Assembly (NCBI RefSeq): GCF_024296865.1
Contig: NZ_CP101134.1
Coordinates: 2,418,001-2,482,000, forward strand
Direction of reading: 5' to 3'
DNA from: Sphingobacterium sp. LZ7M1
GTDB taxonomy: Bacteria; Bacteroidota; Bacteroidia; Sphingobacteriales; Sphingobacteriaceae
Length of the DNA stretch: 64,000 bases
A model generated the notes under the pieces. It ran no database searches. It saw nothing but the letters and a program-made list of their open reading frames with translations, and was not told the origin of the DNA. This document shows positions 17,548 through 26,963 of the stretch, piece by piece. Position 1 is the stretch's first letter. Each line of letters begins with the position of its first letter. The position numbers and the translations under genes are program-made.

Positions 17548-18513
17548 GTGAAAAACAATATAGATATCAAATCGTTGGCACAGAGCACATTTGAACTTGA
17601 AGCAGCTAACGTATTGGCTCTATCTGAAAAAATCGACAGCGATTTTGTAGAGGTAATTGAGAAGATTTTGACGCTGAAAGGTAGGGTAATATTAACCGGA
17701 ATCGGAAAAAGCGCAATCATCGCTCAAAAAATTGTCGCAACCCTAAATTCCACTGGCACCCCTGCCATTTTTATGCATGCCGCAGATGCCATTCACGGTG
17801 ACCTTGGAATCATCCAAAAAGATGACCTTATCATCGCGATTTCAAAAAGTGGCAATACACCGGAAATCAAAGTTCTGGTCCCATATCTTAAACAAACAGG
17901 GAACATCTTAGTAGCCATGGTTGGAAACCATGAATCCTTCCTTGCTGAACAAGCGGATTATATTCTGGACACCAGCATTACGAGAGAAGCTTGCCCTAAT
18001 AATTTAGCCCCAACCACCAGTACTACAGTTCAACTTGCTATGGGTGATGCCATTGCTGTCTGTCTGCAGACCAAAAGACAGTTCACCGATCAAGATTTCG
18101 CTAAATACCATCCAGGTGGCGCTTTGGGAAAACAACTATATCTAAAAGTTAGTGACCTTTCTGATCATAACGGTGTCCCAATGGTAGCTGCAGATGCAAA
18201 TATCCGTTCCGTATTGATCAGTATTACCGAATATAGACTTGGAGCAACCGTGGTCATTGAAAACGAAAATATCCTTGGAATCATTACCGATGGCGATATT
18301 CGTCGGATGTTAGGCAAACATGAGGATGTTTCTGGCCTTCAGGCAAAGGATATTATGTCCTTAAATCCTAAAACCATAGACAAAACTGAACTGGCAGCAA
18401 ATGCTCTTCACCTCATGCGCCAGAATAGTATCTCCCAATTGGTGGTTACCGACGAAGGAAAATATGCAGGCATTATTCACCTGCAAGACATTTTAAAAGA
18501 AGGTATTATCTAA
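17548..18513 (+). CDS. kdsD: Arabinose-5-phosphate isomerase (KpsF/GutQ family)
   Basis: This 321-residue cytoplasmic enzyme converts ribulose 5-phosphate to arabinose 5-phosphate, the first step of Kdo synthesis. An N-terminal SIS sugar isomerase domain contains GIGKSAIIAQKI and ISKSGNTPE. Two CBS domains follow (about residues 205-321). The start is a GTG, supported by the AAGGAA site nine bases upstream. The product feeds KdsA, encoded on the other side of recQ. Confidence 0.93.
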   Translation: MKNNIDIKSLAQSTFELEAANVLALSEKIDSDFVEVIEKILTLKGRVILTGIGKSAIIAQKIVATLNSTGTPAIFMHAADAIHGDLGIIQKDDLIIAISKSGNTPEIKVLVPYLKQTGNILVAMVGNHESFLAEQADYILDTSITREACPNNLAPTTSTTVQLAMGDAIAVCLQTKRQFTDQDFAKYHPGGALGKQLYLKVSDLSDHNGVPMVAADANIRSVLISITEYRLGATVVIENENILGIITDGDIRRMLGKHEDVSGLQAKDIMSLNPKTIDKTELAANALHLMRQNSISQLVVTDEGKYAGIIHLQDILKEGII

Positions 18514-18625
18514 TATCAAGATTGTAAAATTCTTGTGTGTTTATTTCAAAATCTCACTAAAGAATCGTATTCTTATAAAAATGGTCTTAGATTTGATTGA
18601 ATAAAGCAACGAAAAAATTGAAACG

Positions 18626-19000
18626 ATGAAAAAGATTACAAGTATATGTGCAGTATTGATTGCATTTATTAGTTTGACTGCGATGGGAATGTTTGCTGCA
18701 GAGTTTAAATTTGACAAAGAAACCCATGACTTCGGTAAGATCCCTTTGAATAAGCCGGTTTCTCATGAATATAAATTCAGCAACTCGGGAGATGAACCAA
18801 TCATTATTTCAGATGTACAACCAACTTGTGGATGTTCTGTAGCAGAATTTACCAAAACTCCTGTTAAACCAGGAGAAGCGGGAACCATTAAAGTAACTTT
18901 CAATGCAGCTGCTAAAGGTCCTTTTACAAAATCATTTATTGTAAAATCAAACACTAAAACACCTGTTAAAACGCTTACTATCAAAGGTATCGTAGAATAA
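18626..19000 (+). CDS. DUF1573 exported protein
   Basis: This 124-residue protein has a signal peptide (about residues 1-24) followed by one Ig-like DUF1573 domain. HDFGKIPLNKPVSHEYKFSNSGDEP and the PTCGCSVAEF motif are typical. The family is common in Bacteroidota and is predicted to be periplasmic; no molecular function is established. It stands alone and is followed by a strong terminator. Confidence 0.85.
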   Translation: MKKITSICAVLIAFISLTAMGMFAAEFKFDKETHDFGKIPLNKPVSHEYKFSNSGDEPIIISDVQPTCGCSVAEFTKTPVKPGEAGTIKVTFNAAAKGPFTKSFIVKSNTKTPVKTLTIKGIVE

Positions 19001-19052
19001 GGAAAATGTACTCCAGAATGAAACAATTCTGAGAAAAAATAAAAATATCATG

Positions 19053-19087
19053 GAAAGCCGACCTCAAGAGGTCGGCTTTCATTTTTT
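19053..19087 (+). terminator. Rho-independent terminator after the DUF1573 gene
   Basis: Arms GAAAGCCGACCT (19053-19064) and AGGTCGGCTTTC (19069-19080) form a perfect 12-bp stem with a 4-base loop, followed by ATTTTTT. Confidence 0.93.
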
Positions 19088-19109
19088 AGGACAAGCTCAG
19101 TTTTATTTG

Positions 19110-19117
19110 TATTTTTG
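19110..19117 (+). promoter_or_regulatory. Putative -7 box for the aminotransferase gene
   Basis: TATTTTTG matches TAnnTTTG and lies 28 bases before the ATG. Confidence 0.45.
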
Positions 19118-19145
19118 TAAAGATTGAAAACATAATAAAATTATA

Positions 19146-20345
19146 ATGCCAACTATTTCTCATAAGGGCATCAATATGCCTGCATCGCCTATTAGAAAAC
19201 TAACTCCTTTTGCCGATCAGGCAAAAAAAGATGGAAAGAAAATTTACCATTTGAACATAGGCCAACCTGATATTGAAACTCCTGAAGTCATGTTAAATGC
19301 TTTAAAAAACATTGATTTTAAAGTTTGGGCTTATACCTCATCTGAAGGGACTCTTTCATACAGAACTAAATTAGCTGAGTATTATAATAAGATCCATTAT
19401 AACATCACTCCAAACGACATTTTGGTTACCAACGGTGGCTCGGAAGCAATTACCATTGCGATGCAAGCCTGTCTGAACCCAGGTGAAGAAGTTATTATCC
19501 CTGAACCTTTCTATGCCAACTACAATGGCTTTGCATGTTCAGCAGACATTATCGTAAAACCAATCATGTCTGTCATAGACAATGGTTTCGCATTACCTTC
19601 CATTGCAGATTTTGAAAAAGTAATTACAGAAAAAACTAAAGCAATTGCAATCTGTAATCCAAATAACCCTACAGGTTACCTGTATTCACGCGAAGAGCTG
19701 GAGGCATTAAAAGAATTATGTCTGAAACATGATCTTTACCTATTCTCTGATGAAGCTTATAGGGAATTTTGTTATGATGGCCGCGAATTCATTTCCCCAA
19801 TGCAATTAGAAGGTCTTGAACAAAATGTAGTGGTATTTGATACCGTTTCTAAACGCTATTCCGCTTGTGGAGCAAGGATCGGATGTATCATCACCAAAAA
19901 CAGAGAACTTTACTTGACAGCATTGAAATTTGCTCAAGCTAGACTTAGTCCATCATTGGAAGGTCAGATCGCTGGAGAGGCTGCAGTAGATACTCCTGAT
20001 AGTTATTTTGAAGCGGTATCCAAAGAATACACTGCAAGAAGAGATACATTGGTCAATGGTCTTAATAAAATTGATGGTGTCTTCTGCCCTAACCCAGGCG
20101 GTGCGTTCTATGTCATTGCAAAACTGCCAATCGATAATGCAGATAAATTCTGTCAATGGATGTTGGAGAAATTTTCTTACAACAATGAAACAGTGATGAT
20201 GGCTCCGGCAACTGGCTTCTACTCCACTCCTGGAGCAGGATCGAATGAAGTCCGTTTAGCTTACGTCTTAAACCAAGATGATCTTAAAAAAGCATTGGTT
20301 TGCTTAGAAAAAGGTCTAGAAGAATATCCGGGTAGAACAATTTAA
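19146..20345 (+). CDS. Class I/II pyridoxal phosphate-dependent aminotransferase
   Basis: This 399-residue fold-type I aminotransferase probably transfers an amino group between an amino acid such as aspartate and 2-oxoglutarate. The Schiff-base lysine is Lys236 in SKRYSACGARIG. NPNNPTG near residue 171 and SDEAY near 201 bind the cofactor. Sequence style resembles AspC-type enzymes, but substrate specificity cannot be settled by eye. The gene is monocistronic, with its own promoter box and terminator. Confidence 0.88.
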   Translation: MPTISHKGINMPASPIRKLTPFADQAKKDGKKIYHLNIGQPDIETPEVMLNALKNIDFKVWAYTSSEGTLSYRTKLAEYYNKIHYNITPNDILVTNGGSEAITIAMQACLNPGEEVIIPEPFYANYNGFACSADIIVKPIMSVIDNGFALPSIADFEKVITEKTKAIAICNPNNPTGYLYSREELEALKELCLKHDLYLFSDEAYREFCYDGREFISPMQLEGLEQNVVVFDTVSKRYSACGARIGCIITKNRELYLTALKFAQARLSPSLEGQIAGEAAVDTPDSYFEAVSKEYTARRDTLVNGLNKIDGVFCPNPGGAFYVIAKLPIDNADKFCQWMLEKFSYNNETVMMAPATGFYSTPGAGSNEVRLAYVLNQDDLKKALVCLEKGLEEYPGRTI

Positions 20346-20367
20346 GTTTATACCTAAATCAATTTCG

Positions 20368-20403
20368 AAGGTCGCTAGTTTAACTAGCGACCTTTTTATT
20401 TTT
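20368..20403 (+). terminator. Rho-independent terminator after the aminotransferase gene
   Basis: AAGGTCGCTAGTT (20368-20380) pairs with AACTAGCGACCTT (20382-20394), followed by T-rich sequence. Confidence 0.9.
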
Positions 20404-20534
20404 CCACACAAACTTATCTTAATAATTACATAAATAACACTTATTAAAATGCTGCATTTCAGTTATTTATAAAAAATATACAACAATTTGTAATCTTTGG
20501 CGTTTATAATAGTAGAAACTAATGAATAATATAT

Positions 20535-20828
20535 ATGGATAAATTAAAGAAATTCGAATTAATGGAGAAAATATCCAGAGAATTAGAGGACATTAGAAAT
20601 AGCCAGCAGGCTGTTTTAGAAAAAATCGCAAAAGTTGAAATTGACAATATAGAGTTAGGTGATAAAACTATCGAAAGCAAAATCCCTGATATCTATCAGC
20701 GAACTGCAGACAACTCTGAAGCTATTCTGGAGATCCTCAATTCCTTCCAGGAAAAAACAGATGACTTTGGAAGTAAAAATAATATCGATCAGTTGAAACA
20801 ACAACAGGAAATCGATAATATGAAATAA
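20535..20828 (+). CDS. Small coiled-coil hypothetical protein
   Basis: I do not recognise this 97-residue protein. It is highly charged and predicted to be almost entirely helical, with heptad-like spacing (KKFELMEKISRELEDIRNSQ and later LKQQQEIDNMK). There is no signal peptide, membrane segment or cysteine. It stands alone between two terminators, and the terminator at its end is shared with cmk. A structural or regulatory coiled-coil role is possible but unproven. Confidence 0.65.
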   Translation: MDKLKKFELMEKISRELEDIRNSQQAVLEKIAKVEIDNIELGDKTIESKIPDIYQRTADNSEAILEILNSFQEKTDDFGSKNNIDQLKQQQEIDNMK

Positions 20829-20831
20829 TAG

Positions 20832-20860
20832 AAAAGGCCTCAAATTGAGGCCTTTTTCTT
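20832..20860. terminator. Bidirectional terminator shared with cmk
   Basis: AAAAGGCCTCAA (20832-20843) pairs with TTGAGGCCTTTT (20845-20856), with T runs on both strands, between convergent genes. Confidence 0.92.
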
Positions 20861-20874
20861 TATATATCTTTTCC

Positions 20875-21564
20875 CTAGGATTGGGGCAATTCTATCTTAT
20901 CCTTTACCAATTGAATCACAAAATTCAACTGCTCAACCTGGTTCAGTTCTGAATTATCCAGTACGATGGCATCTTCAGCCTGTCTTAACGGACTTTCTTC
21001 CCTGGTACTGTCAATATGATCGCGATGTGAAAGGTTTTCTTTCACCTCCTCCATCGTCAAAACCTCCCCTTTTGCTGACAGTTCCGCAAATCTTCTTTCC
21101 GCGCGAACCTGTGGGCTTGCCGTCATAAAGATCTTTAGGTCTGCCTTTGGAAATACCGTAGTCCCGATATCCCTACCGTCCATCACGATATTCCTTTTCT
21201 TTCCCAAATCCTGCTGTTGTTTGACCATAGCCTTACGAACAGCCTTCAATGCACTCACTTCAGAAACATATTCAGAAACTTCCATCGTTCTGATTGCGTC
21301 TGAAACGTCATTACCGTTCAGTAAGATTTGGGTCTTTTCAGGATTCGGAATAAAATCTATATGGATGTTTTCCAAAGCTGTAGACACAGCCTCCTCATCA
21401 TTGATATCGATTTGGTTCTGTTGAATATATAGGGTTACTGCCCTGTACATTGCACCACTGTCGATAAAAACAAAGTTCAATTCTTTCGCCAATGCTTTTG
21501 CAACTGTACTCTTTCCGCATGATGAGAAACCATCAATAGCAATTACAAAATTCTTCATAACCAT
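20875..21564 (-). CDS. cmk: Cytidylate kinase
   Basis: This enzyme of about 229 residues phosphorylates CMP and dCMP. The P-loop is DGFSSCGKSTVAK near the N-terminus, and MDGRDIGTTVFPKADLKIF is the family signature. Two starts are possible: ATG at 21564, which overlaps the stop of the upstream gene, or ATG at 21558. It is the last gene of a topA-unknown-cmk cluster. Confidence 0.94.
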   Translation of the reverse strand: MVMKNFVIAIDGFSSCGKSTVAKALAKELNFVFIDSGAMYRAVTLYIQQNQIDINDEEAVSTALENIHIDFIPNPEKTQILLNGNDVSDAIRTMEVSEYVSEVSALKAVRKAMVKQQQDLGKKRNIVMDGRDIGTTVFPKADLKIFMTASPQVRAERRFAELSAKGEVLTMEEVKENLSHRDHIDSTREESPLRQAEDAIVLDNSELNQVEQLNFVIQLVKDKIELPQS

Positions 21565-21977
21565 TAGTTGGTTCCTCCAATCATTACACCGGGTTTATTT
21601 ACCAAAGGAATCTTGATCAGATTCTCATCAACGATACTTTCTGGTAAGAAAACATATTTCTTGTCATAAATAGTACCGTTTATATAATAACTCAACCAAT
21701 ATTCATTGGTCAAACCGAAAACCTGAGGATCGATCGCTTCAATTTTTTGAGAAGTCTTGGCTTCCATATCACCAATGAAATGTCTCAAAATGGTCGTTTT
21801 CACTTCCTTTCCATCCTTTATACCATACCCTTTTGAGGAAACAAGTACACTCTGGATGGCAGCTTTTTTTTCATTGATCAAATAAACATTCCAAACCTTT
21901 GTAGTCGGAGACTCAGTTTCCAGAACAACGGCAACCGAGATATCTTCAACTATATTTAAAGGTAGATCCTTCTTCAT
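21564..21977 (-). CDS. Conserved-type hypothetical protein between topA and cmk
   Basis: I do not recognise a named domain in this 137-residue protein. It has no signal peptide or membrane span and a predicted mixed alpha/beta fold (DISVAVVLETESPTTKVWNV, then YWLSYYINGTIYDKKYVF). Its start is six bases downstream of the topA stop and its stop overlaps the cmk start, so the three are co-transcribed. Cytoplasmic location is inferred. Function is unknown. Confidence 0.75.
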   Translation of the reverse strand: MKKDLPLNIVEDISVAVVLETESPTTKVWNVYLINEKKAAIQSVLVSSKGYGIKDGKEVKTTILRHFIGDMEAKTSQKIEAIDPQVFGLTNEYWLSYYINGTIYDKKYVFLPESIVDENLIKIPLVNKPGVMIGGTN

Positions 21978-21983
21978 TTTATC

Positions 21984-24377
21984 CTATTTCTTTTTAGCAG
22001 TAGCTTTCTTAGTCGTTGTCTTTTTTGCTGTTGTTTTAGTCGCTTTCGTTGCTTTGGCAGCTTTTCTCGCCGATGGCGATTTACTGTCTTCCTCAGCCCA
22101 TTTCAGTACGTCCGCATAAGTGATCTTCTCAACTTCTGTACCTTTAGGAATTTTTAGGTTCTGCTTACCAAAACGAACGAATGGTCCCCAGCGTCCATTT
22201 TCTATCTTAGCCTCTGGGTTTTCATCAAAAATCTTGATGACTTTATCCTTATCTTTCTGACGTTTTTCCTCGATGATCTGGATTGCCTGATCTTGCTCTA
22301 CATCCAATGGGTCCAACCCTTTTGGCAAGGAATAGAAACTGCTGTTATGACGGATATATGGTCCAAAACGACCAATAGCAACTGTCATTTCTTTCCCTTC
22401 AAATTCCCCCACTTTTTTAGGAAGCTTGAACAATTCCAAGGCTTCTTCTAAAGTAATGGTTTCGATCATTTGACCTTTACGTAATGAAGCAAAAACTGGT
22501 TTTTCTTCATCGTCCGCCGTTCCAATCTGAACCAATGGTCCAAAACGTCCTACACGAACCGAAATCGGTTTGCCCGATACGGGATCAACACCAAGTTCAC
22601 GTTCATGGGTAGCACGATCGGCATTATCTAGTGTATTCTGTACTTCCGAATGGAATGGACCATAGAAATTGGACAGCATATCGGTCCACTCCTTGAATCC
22701 TTGTGCAATCTCATCAAATTCCTTCTCTACTTTCGCCGTAAAATGGTAATCAACGATTCCTTTGAAATGTTGAACCAAGAAATCGTTCACCAAAACACCA
22801 ATATCCGTTGGGAACATCTTATTACGCTCAGCCCCGGTAATTTCAGTTTTGGTCTGTGAACTTACCTGTCCGCCATTTAAGGTAAGGATCCTGTAGGCTC
22901 TTTCCTTCCCATCACGGTCTTCCTTTACCACATAGCCTCGGTTTTGAATCGTCGAAATGGTAGGTGCATAAGTCGAAGGACGACCAATACCTAATTCTTC
23001 CAATTTCTTAACCAATGAAGCTTCCGTAAATCTTGCCGGAGGTCTAGAGAACCTTTCAGTGGCATGCATGATCTCTAAATTCAGATCCTGTCCCTTACTT
23101 AACGGTGGAAGGATGGCATTATCTGAATTGTCCAAATCAATTTCATCGTTATCATCATCGGAAGATTCAAAGTAAACCTTCAGGAAACCATCAAATTTCA
23201 TGACTTCTCCTGTTGCTACTAGATCTTCAGTTCTGCTGGAAATAGAAATCTTAGCCGTCGTTTTTTCAAACTCTGCTTCACTCATCTGCGAAGCAATCGA
23301 ACGCTTCCAGATCAGTTCATATAATCGCTTCTCCGAATTATCCCCATCAATCGTATGATCGTTGAAGTAAGTCGGACGAATTGCTTCGTGAGCCTCTTGG
23401 GCCCCTGCACTCTTCGTACGGTATTGACGTAACTTATGGTACTTTTCCCCATAGGCATTGATAATCTCAGCTTGTGCGCCCTGTAATGCCGTGTCAGATA
23501 AGTTTACCGAGTCAGTACGCATATAGGTAATGCGTCCAGCCTCATATAAACGCTGAGCGACCTGCATGGTTCTAGCAACTGAAAATCCTAATTTCCTGCT
23601 CGCCTCTTGTTGTAAGGTCGAAGTGGTAAAAGGTGCAGATGGAGTACGCTTTGATGGTTTTGTCTCTAAACTCTTGATCTGGAACACAGCATTGGCACAA
23701 TCGTTCAGAAACTGATTAGCTTCCTCTACTGTGGCAAACCTTTGTGGCAATTCTGCTTTGAAACGATCCTTGGCATTGCCAGTATTAAATATGGCAACGA
23801 TCTTGAATGCAGCTTCTGCATTAAATTTATTGATATCCCTTTCGCGCTCAACAATCAATCGAACCGCTACGGATTGAACCCTTCCCGCAGAAAGTGAAGG
23901 CTTAACCTTTCTCCATAAAACCGGAGATAGCTCAAAACCAACTAACCTATCCAATACACGGCGTGCTTGCTGTGCATTGACTAAGTTAAAATCTATCTTT
24001 CTTGGTGATTCTATCGCTTTTAAAATGGCTGGCTTGGTAATCTCATGGAAAACGATACGTTTGGTTTTATCATCCTTTAATCCCAAGGTCTCAAATAAGT
24101 GCCAGGAAATAGCTTCCCCCTCACGGTCCTCATCGGACGCTAACCATACTGTCTCTGCAGATTTCGCTAACTTCTTTAACTCACTGACCAAAGCTTTTTT
24201 ATCCGACGGAACCTCATATTTCTGTTTGAAATTATCTTCCGTGTCAATCGCGTCATCGGTTTTCACCAAATCACGGATGTGACCATAACTGGATTTTACT
24301 AAAAAATCTTTGCCTAAATATCCTTCTATTGTTTTAGCCTTTGCGGGTGACTCGACTATCAATAAATTTTTTGCCAT
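21984..24377 (-). CDS. topA: DNA topoisomerase I
   Basis: This 797-residue type IA topoisomerase relaxes negative supercoils. The Toprim domain carries LLIVESPAKAKTIEGYLG and the metal-binding SDEDREGE (Asp82, Asp84, Glu86). The active-site tyrosine is Tyr285 in GRITYMRTDS. C-terminal repeats of the type GRFGPLVQIG, GRFGPYIRHN and GRWGPFVRFG replace zinc fingers. The last 35 residues are a Lys/Ala/Thr-rich basic tail, probably for nonspecific DNA contact. Length is normal for Bacteroidota. Confidence 0.96.
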   Translation of the reverse strand: MAKNLLIVESPAKAKTIEGYLGKDFLVKSSYGHIRDLVKTDDAIDTEDNFKQKYEVPSDKKALVSELKKLAKSAETVWLASDEDREGEAISWHLFETLGLKDDKTKRIVFHEITKPAILKAIESPRKIDFNLVNAQQARRVLDRLVGFELSPVLWRKVKPSLSAGRVQSVAVRLIVERERDINKFNAEAAFKIVAIFNTGNAKDRFKAELPQRFATVEEANQFLNDCANAVFQIKSLETKPSKRTPSAPFTTSTLQQEASRKLGFSVARTMQVAQRLYEAGRITYMRTDSVNLSDTALQGAQAEIINAYGEKYHKLRQYRTKSAGAQEAHEAIRPTYFNDHTIDGDNSEKRLYELIWKRSIASQMSEAEFEKTTAKISISSRTEDLVATGEVMKFDGFLKVYFESSDDDNDEIDLDNSDNAILPPLSKGQDLNLEIMHATERFSRPPARFTEASLVKKLEELGIGRPSTYAPTISTIQNRGYVVKEDRDGKERAYRILTLNGGQVSSQTKTEITGAERNKMFPTDIGVLVNDFLVQHFKGIVDYHFTAKVEKEFDEIAQGFKEWTDMLSNFYGPFHSEVQNTLDNADRATHERELGVDPVSGKPISVRVGRFGPLVQIGTADDEEKPVFASLRKGQMIETITLEEALELFKLPKKVGEFEGKEMTVAIGRFGPYIRHNSSFYSLPKGLDPLDVEQDQAIQIIEEKRQKDKDKVIKIFDENPEAKIENGRWGPFVRFGKQNLKIPKGTEVEKITYADVLKWAEEDSKSPSARKAAKATKATKTTAKKTTTKKATAKKK

Positions 24378-24472
24378 TTAAATTCTTTGATTTGATGCAA
24401 AGAAAACGATTTCAAAATGGAATGCAAATTCTTTTTTATCCCCAATGGCAAAAAAGTGAGTACAATCATTTA

Positions 24473-25324
24473 TCATTTAATCCAAATATCCAGTAAATAA
24501 AACACTGCAAAAACCACGGAAGCAATGCCATTGGTGGTCATAAATGCTCGGTCTACCTTACTTAAATCTGTCGGACTTACGATTCGATGCTGATAAATTA
24601 ATAATGCCGCATAAAAGGCAACACCTATATAATATAAGGTGCCGACCGGCATATATAAAACAGGTAAAAGCACAAATATAAAGGACAGGACATGAAGCAC
24701 TTCAGAGATCCTTAATGCCGTCTTTCCTCCAAAATTTGCCGGAATCGAATTCAACCCATTCGCCTTGTCAAATTCTTCATCCTGCAAAGCATAAATTATG
24801 TCAAAGCCACTGACCCATGTCAATACGGCCAATCCATAAAAAATCGGTACGATATTAAACTCCCCTGTAACGGCTAAATATGCACCAACCGGCGCCAAAC
24901 CTAATCCTACCCCTAGAACAATATGACATAAAGGAGATATTCTTTTCATATAGGAGTAGAACAAAATCACGAACAAAGCTATTGGTGACAGCACAAAGCA
25001 CATGAAATTGATGAAATAACAGGCAACCATAAAAACAATACAGTTTATTACCGTAAATAATAAGGCCTGCTTGGGACTGATCCGCCCCGCGGGAATATCT
25101 CGAACAGCCGTTCGTGGATTCAAAGCATCAATATCCCGATCCAAATACCTATTAAATGCCATGGCCGCATTCCTTGCCGTCACCATACACACCAACATCA
25201 AAAGGAACAATTTCCATTCAAATTGATAATCCGTCGTATGGATAGCCAAGAAAAAACCGATGATAGCAAAAGGAAGAGCAAATATACTATGTGCAAAGAG
25301 CACCAAGGACATATATTTTTTCAT
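24473..25324 (-). CDS. UbiA-family prenyltransferase (possibly MqnP-type)
   Basis: This 283-residue integral membrane protein has about eight hydrophobic spans. The first Asp-rich motif is FNRYLDRDIDALNPRT near residues 58-73, and a second, YALQDEEFDKANG, lies near residue 178; both bind Mg-prenyl diphosphate. The family attaches a prenyl chain to an aromatic acid. In Bacteroidota such genes often serve menaquinone synthesis by the futalosine route, but no other quinone gene is present here, so the substrate is open. It lies four bases downstream of engB. Confidence 0.85.
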   Translation of the reverse strand: MKKYMSLVLFAHSIFALPFAIIGFFLAIHTTDYQFEWKLFLLMLVCMVTARNAAMAFNRYLDRDIDALNPRTAVRDIPAGRISPKQALLFTVINCIVFMVACYFINFMCFVLSPIALFVILFYSYMKRISPLCHIVLGVGLGLAPVGAYLAVTGEFNIVPIFYGLAVLTWVSGFDIIYALQDEEFDKANGLNSIPANFGGKTALRISEVLHVLSFIFVLLPVLYMPVGTLYYIGVAFYAALLIYQHRIVSPTDLSKVDRAFMTTNGIASVVFAVFYLLDIWIK

Positions 25325-25327
25325 AAA

Positions 25328-25939
25328 CTAGCTAAGTGGAGAAACAAAGTTATTGTTGATTTCACCTATGGTCTGTAATACATCCTCACAACCTAATTTT
25401 GTCTCTGCAGAAGTCAAGATATGTGGAGGCACTTCCTCAAACCAAACCTTCAATGCCTTTCTGAACTTGGCGATATTTTGATCCGCTTTGACCCCAGAAT
25501 GTTTATCGGCTTTTGTGAACAACAAAAAGAAAGGTATCCCTTGCTCCCCTAACCAATAACAAAAATCCAAATCTATCTTCTGTGGCTCATGTCTACTGTC
25601 AATCAAAACAAATACACATTGCAAATTTTCACGCTTCGTCAAATATTCACGGATGAATTTCTCCCAGGTCGCACGGTTCTTTTTGGAAGTCTGAGCAAAT
25701 CCATAACCCGGTAGATCGACCAAATACCACTCATCATTAATGATAAAATGATTGATCAACTGGGTCTTACCAGGTTTCTGTGAAGTTTTAGCCAAGCCCT
25801 TCCTACGGGTGATTGCATTGATCAAAGAAGACTTCCCTACATTCGACCGACCAATAAAGGCGTACTCCGCTTTATTCGCCTCAGGAAGCTTATTGACATC
25901 TGTATTACTGGTTAAGAATTCTGCTCGATTGATATTCAT
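25328..25939 (-). CDS. engB: Ribosome biogenesis GTP-binding protein EngB/YsxC
   Basis: This 203-residue GTPase assists large-subunit assembly. G1 is GRSNVGKSSLINAI near residue 31, G3 is DLPGYGFA near residue 74, and G4 is TKADK near residue 142. Size and motif spacing match EngB. It precedes the prenyltransferase gene by four bases. Confidence 0.95.
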   Translation of the reverse strand: MNINRAEFLTSNTDVNKLPEANKAEYAFIGRSNVGKSSLINAITRRKGLAKTSQKPGKTQLINHFIINDEWYLVDLPGYGFAQTSKKNRATWEKFIREYLTKRENLQCVFVLIDSRHEPQKIDLDFCYWLGEQGIPFFLLFTKADKHSGVKADQNIAKFRKALKVWFEEVPPHILTSAETKLGCEDVLQTIGEINNNFVSPLS

Positions 25940-26043
25940 AAGGCAAAGGTACGATTAAAAACGCTTTTATTTCTTATCAGAATAATACCTAGACCGCATT
26001 CAATTCAAGAAAAATTCATAATTTCATCAACAAATCCATATAT

Positions 26044-26949
26044 ATGCTCGAAATTAAGAATATTGTTAAGCAATATGCCAATCATAAAGCATTAGACGAT
26101 GTTTCCATACATGTACCTTCCGGAAAAATATTTGGCCTATTAGGCCCCAATGGCGCGGGAAAAACATCGCTGATCCGAATAATCAATCAAATTACAGCAC
26201 CCGATGCAGGACAGATCCTCTTCGATGGCCAGCCATTGAACTCTTCCCATATCGGTAGAATCGGCTACCTACCGGAAGAACGTGGTCTCTATAAAAAAAT
26301 GCTCATCGGTGACCAAATGATCTACCTTGCCCAACTGAAAGGCCTTAGCAAAAACGACGCAAAGGAAAAGATCAAATACTGGTTTGAAAAATTGAAAATA
26401 GAAAGCTGGTGGGACAAAAAAGTAGAGGATTTGAGTAAAGGGATGCAGCAGAAAGTACAATTCGTTGCAACTGTCCTGCATGAACCTGACCTCATTATCC
26501 TAGACGAACCTTTCTCCGGATTTGACCCCGTAAATGCGCAAGTTATACAAGATGAAATCCTTGAACTCAATAAAAAGGGAGCCACCATTATTTATTCCAC
26601 CCACCGTATGGAGTCTGTGGAAGCCCTATGTGATAACATCGCACTCCTAAATAAATCAAAGGTTATACTAGAAGGCTCCGTAAAGGAAATCAAGAATAAT
26701 TATAGAAATCAAACCTATAAGATCGAATACAGCTTGAAACCAGAAACCGAGCGCATTCAGCTCGATCCAACTTTATGGCAAATCATGGAAAACGAATCCA
26801 ACGGCAGCAATGCCCTCACTATCCAGGTTCCTGAAGACAAATCCTTAAATGATGTATTGACCCATTTGATTCCTCAAATCGAAATCCAACAGATCTTTGA
26901 AATCATTCCTTCCATGCACGATATCTTTATTGATAAAGTAACTAAATAA
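26044..26949 (+). CDS. ABC exporter ATP-binding protein (NatA-like)
   Basis: This 301-residue ATPase has Walker A GPNGAGKTSLI near residue 35, signature LSKGMQQKVQF and Walker B LIILDEPFSGFDP. A C-terminal domain of about 85 residues resembles DUF4162, typical of NatA-like ATPases. It lies 14 bases upstream of an ABC-2 permease. In this family the pair may export sodium, but drugs or lipids are equally possible from sequence alone. Confidence 0.88.
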   Translation: MLEIKNIVKQYANHKALDDVSIHVPSGKIFGLLGPNGAGKTSLIRIINQITAPDAGQILFDGQPLNSSHIGRIGYLPEERGLYKKMLIGDQMIYLAQLKGLSKNDAKEKIKYWFEKLKIESWWDKKVEDLSKGMQQKVQFVATVLHEPDLIILDEPFSGFDPVNAQVIQDEILELNKKGATIIYSTHRMESVEALCDNIALLNKSKVILEGSVKEIKNNYRNQTYKIEYSLKPETERIQLDPTLWQIMENESNGSNALTIQVPEDKSLNDVLTHLIPQIEIQQIFEIIPSMHDIFIDKVTK

Positions 26950-26963
26950 CAGCCGAAAAGTAT

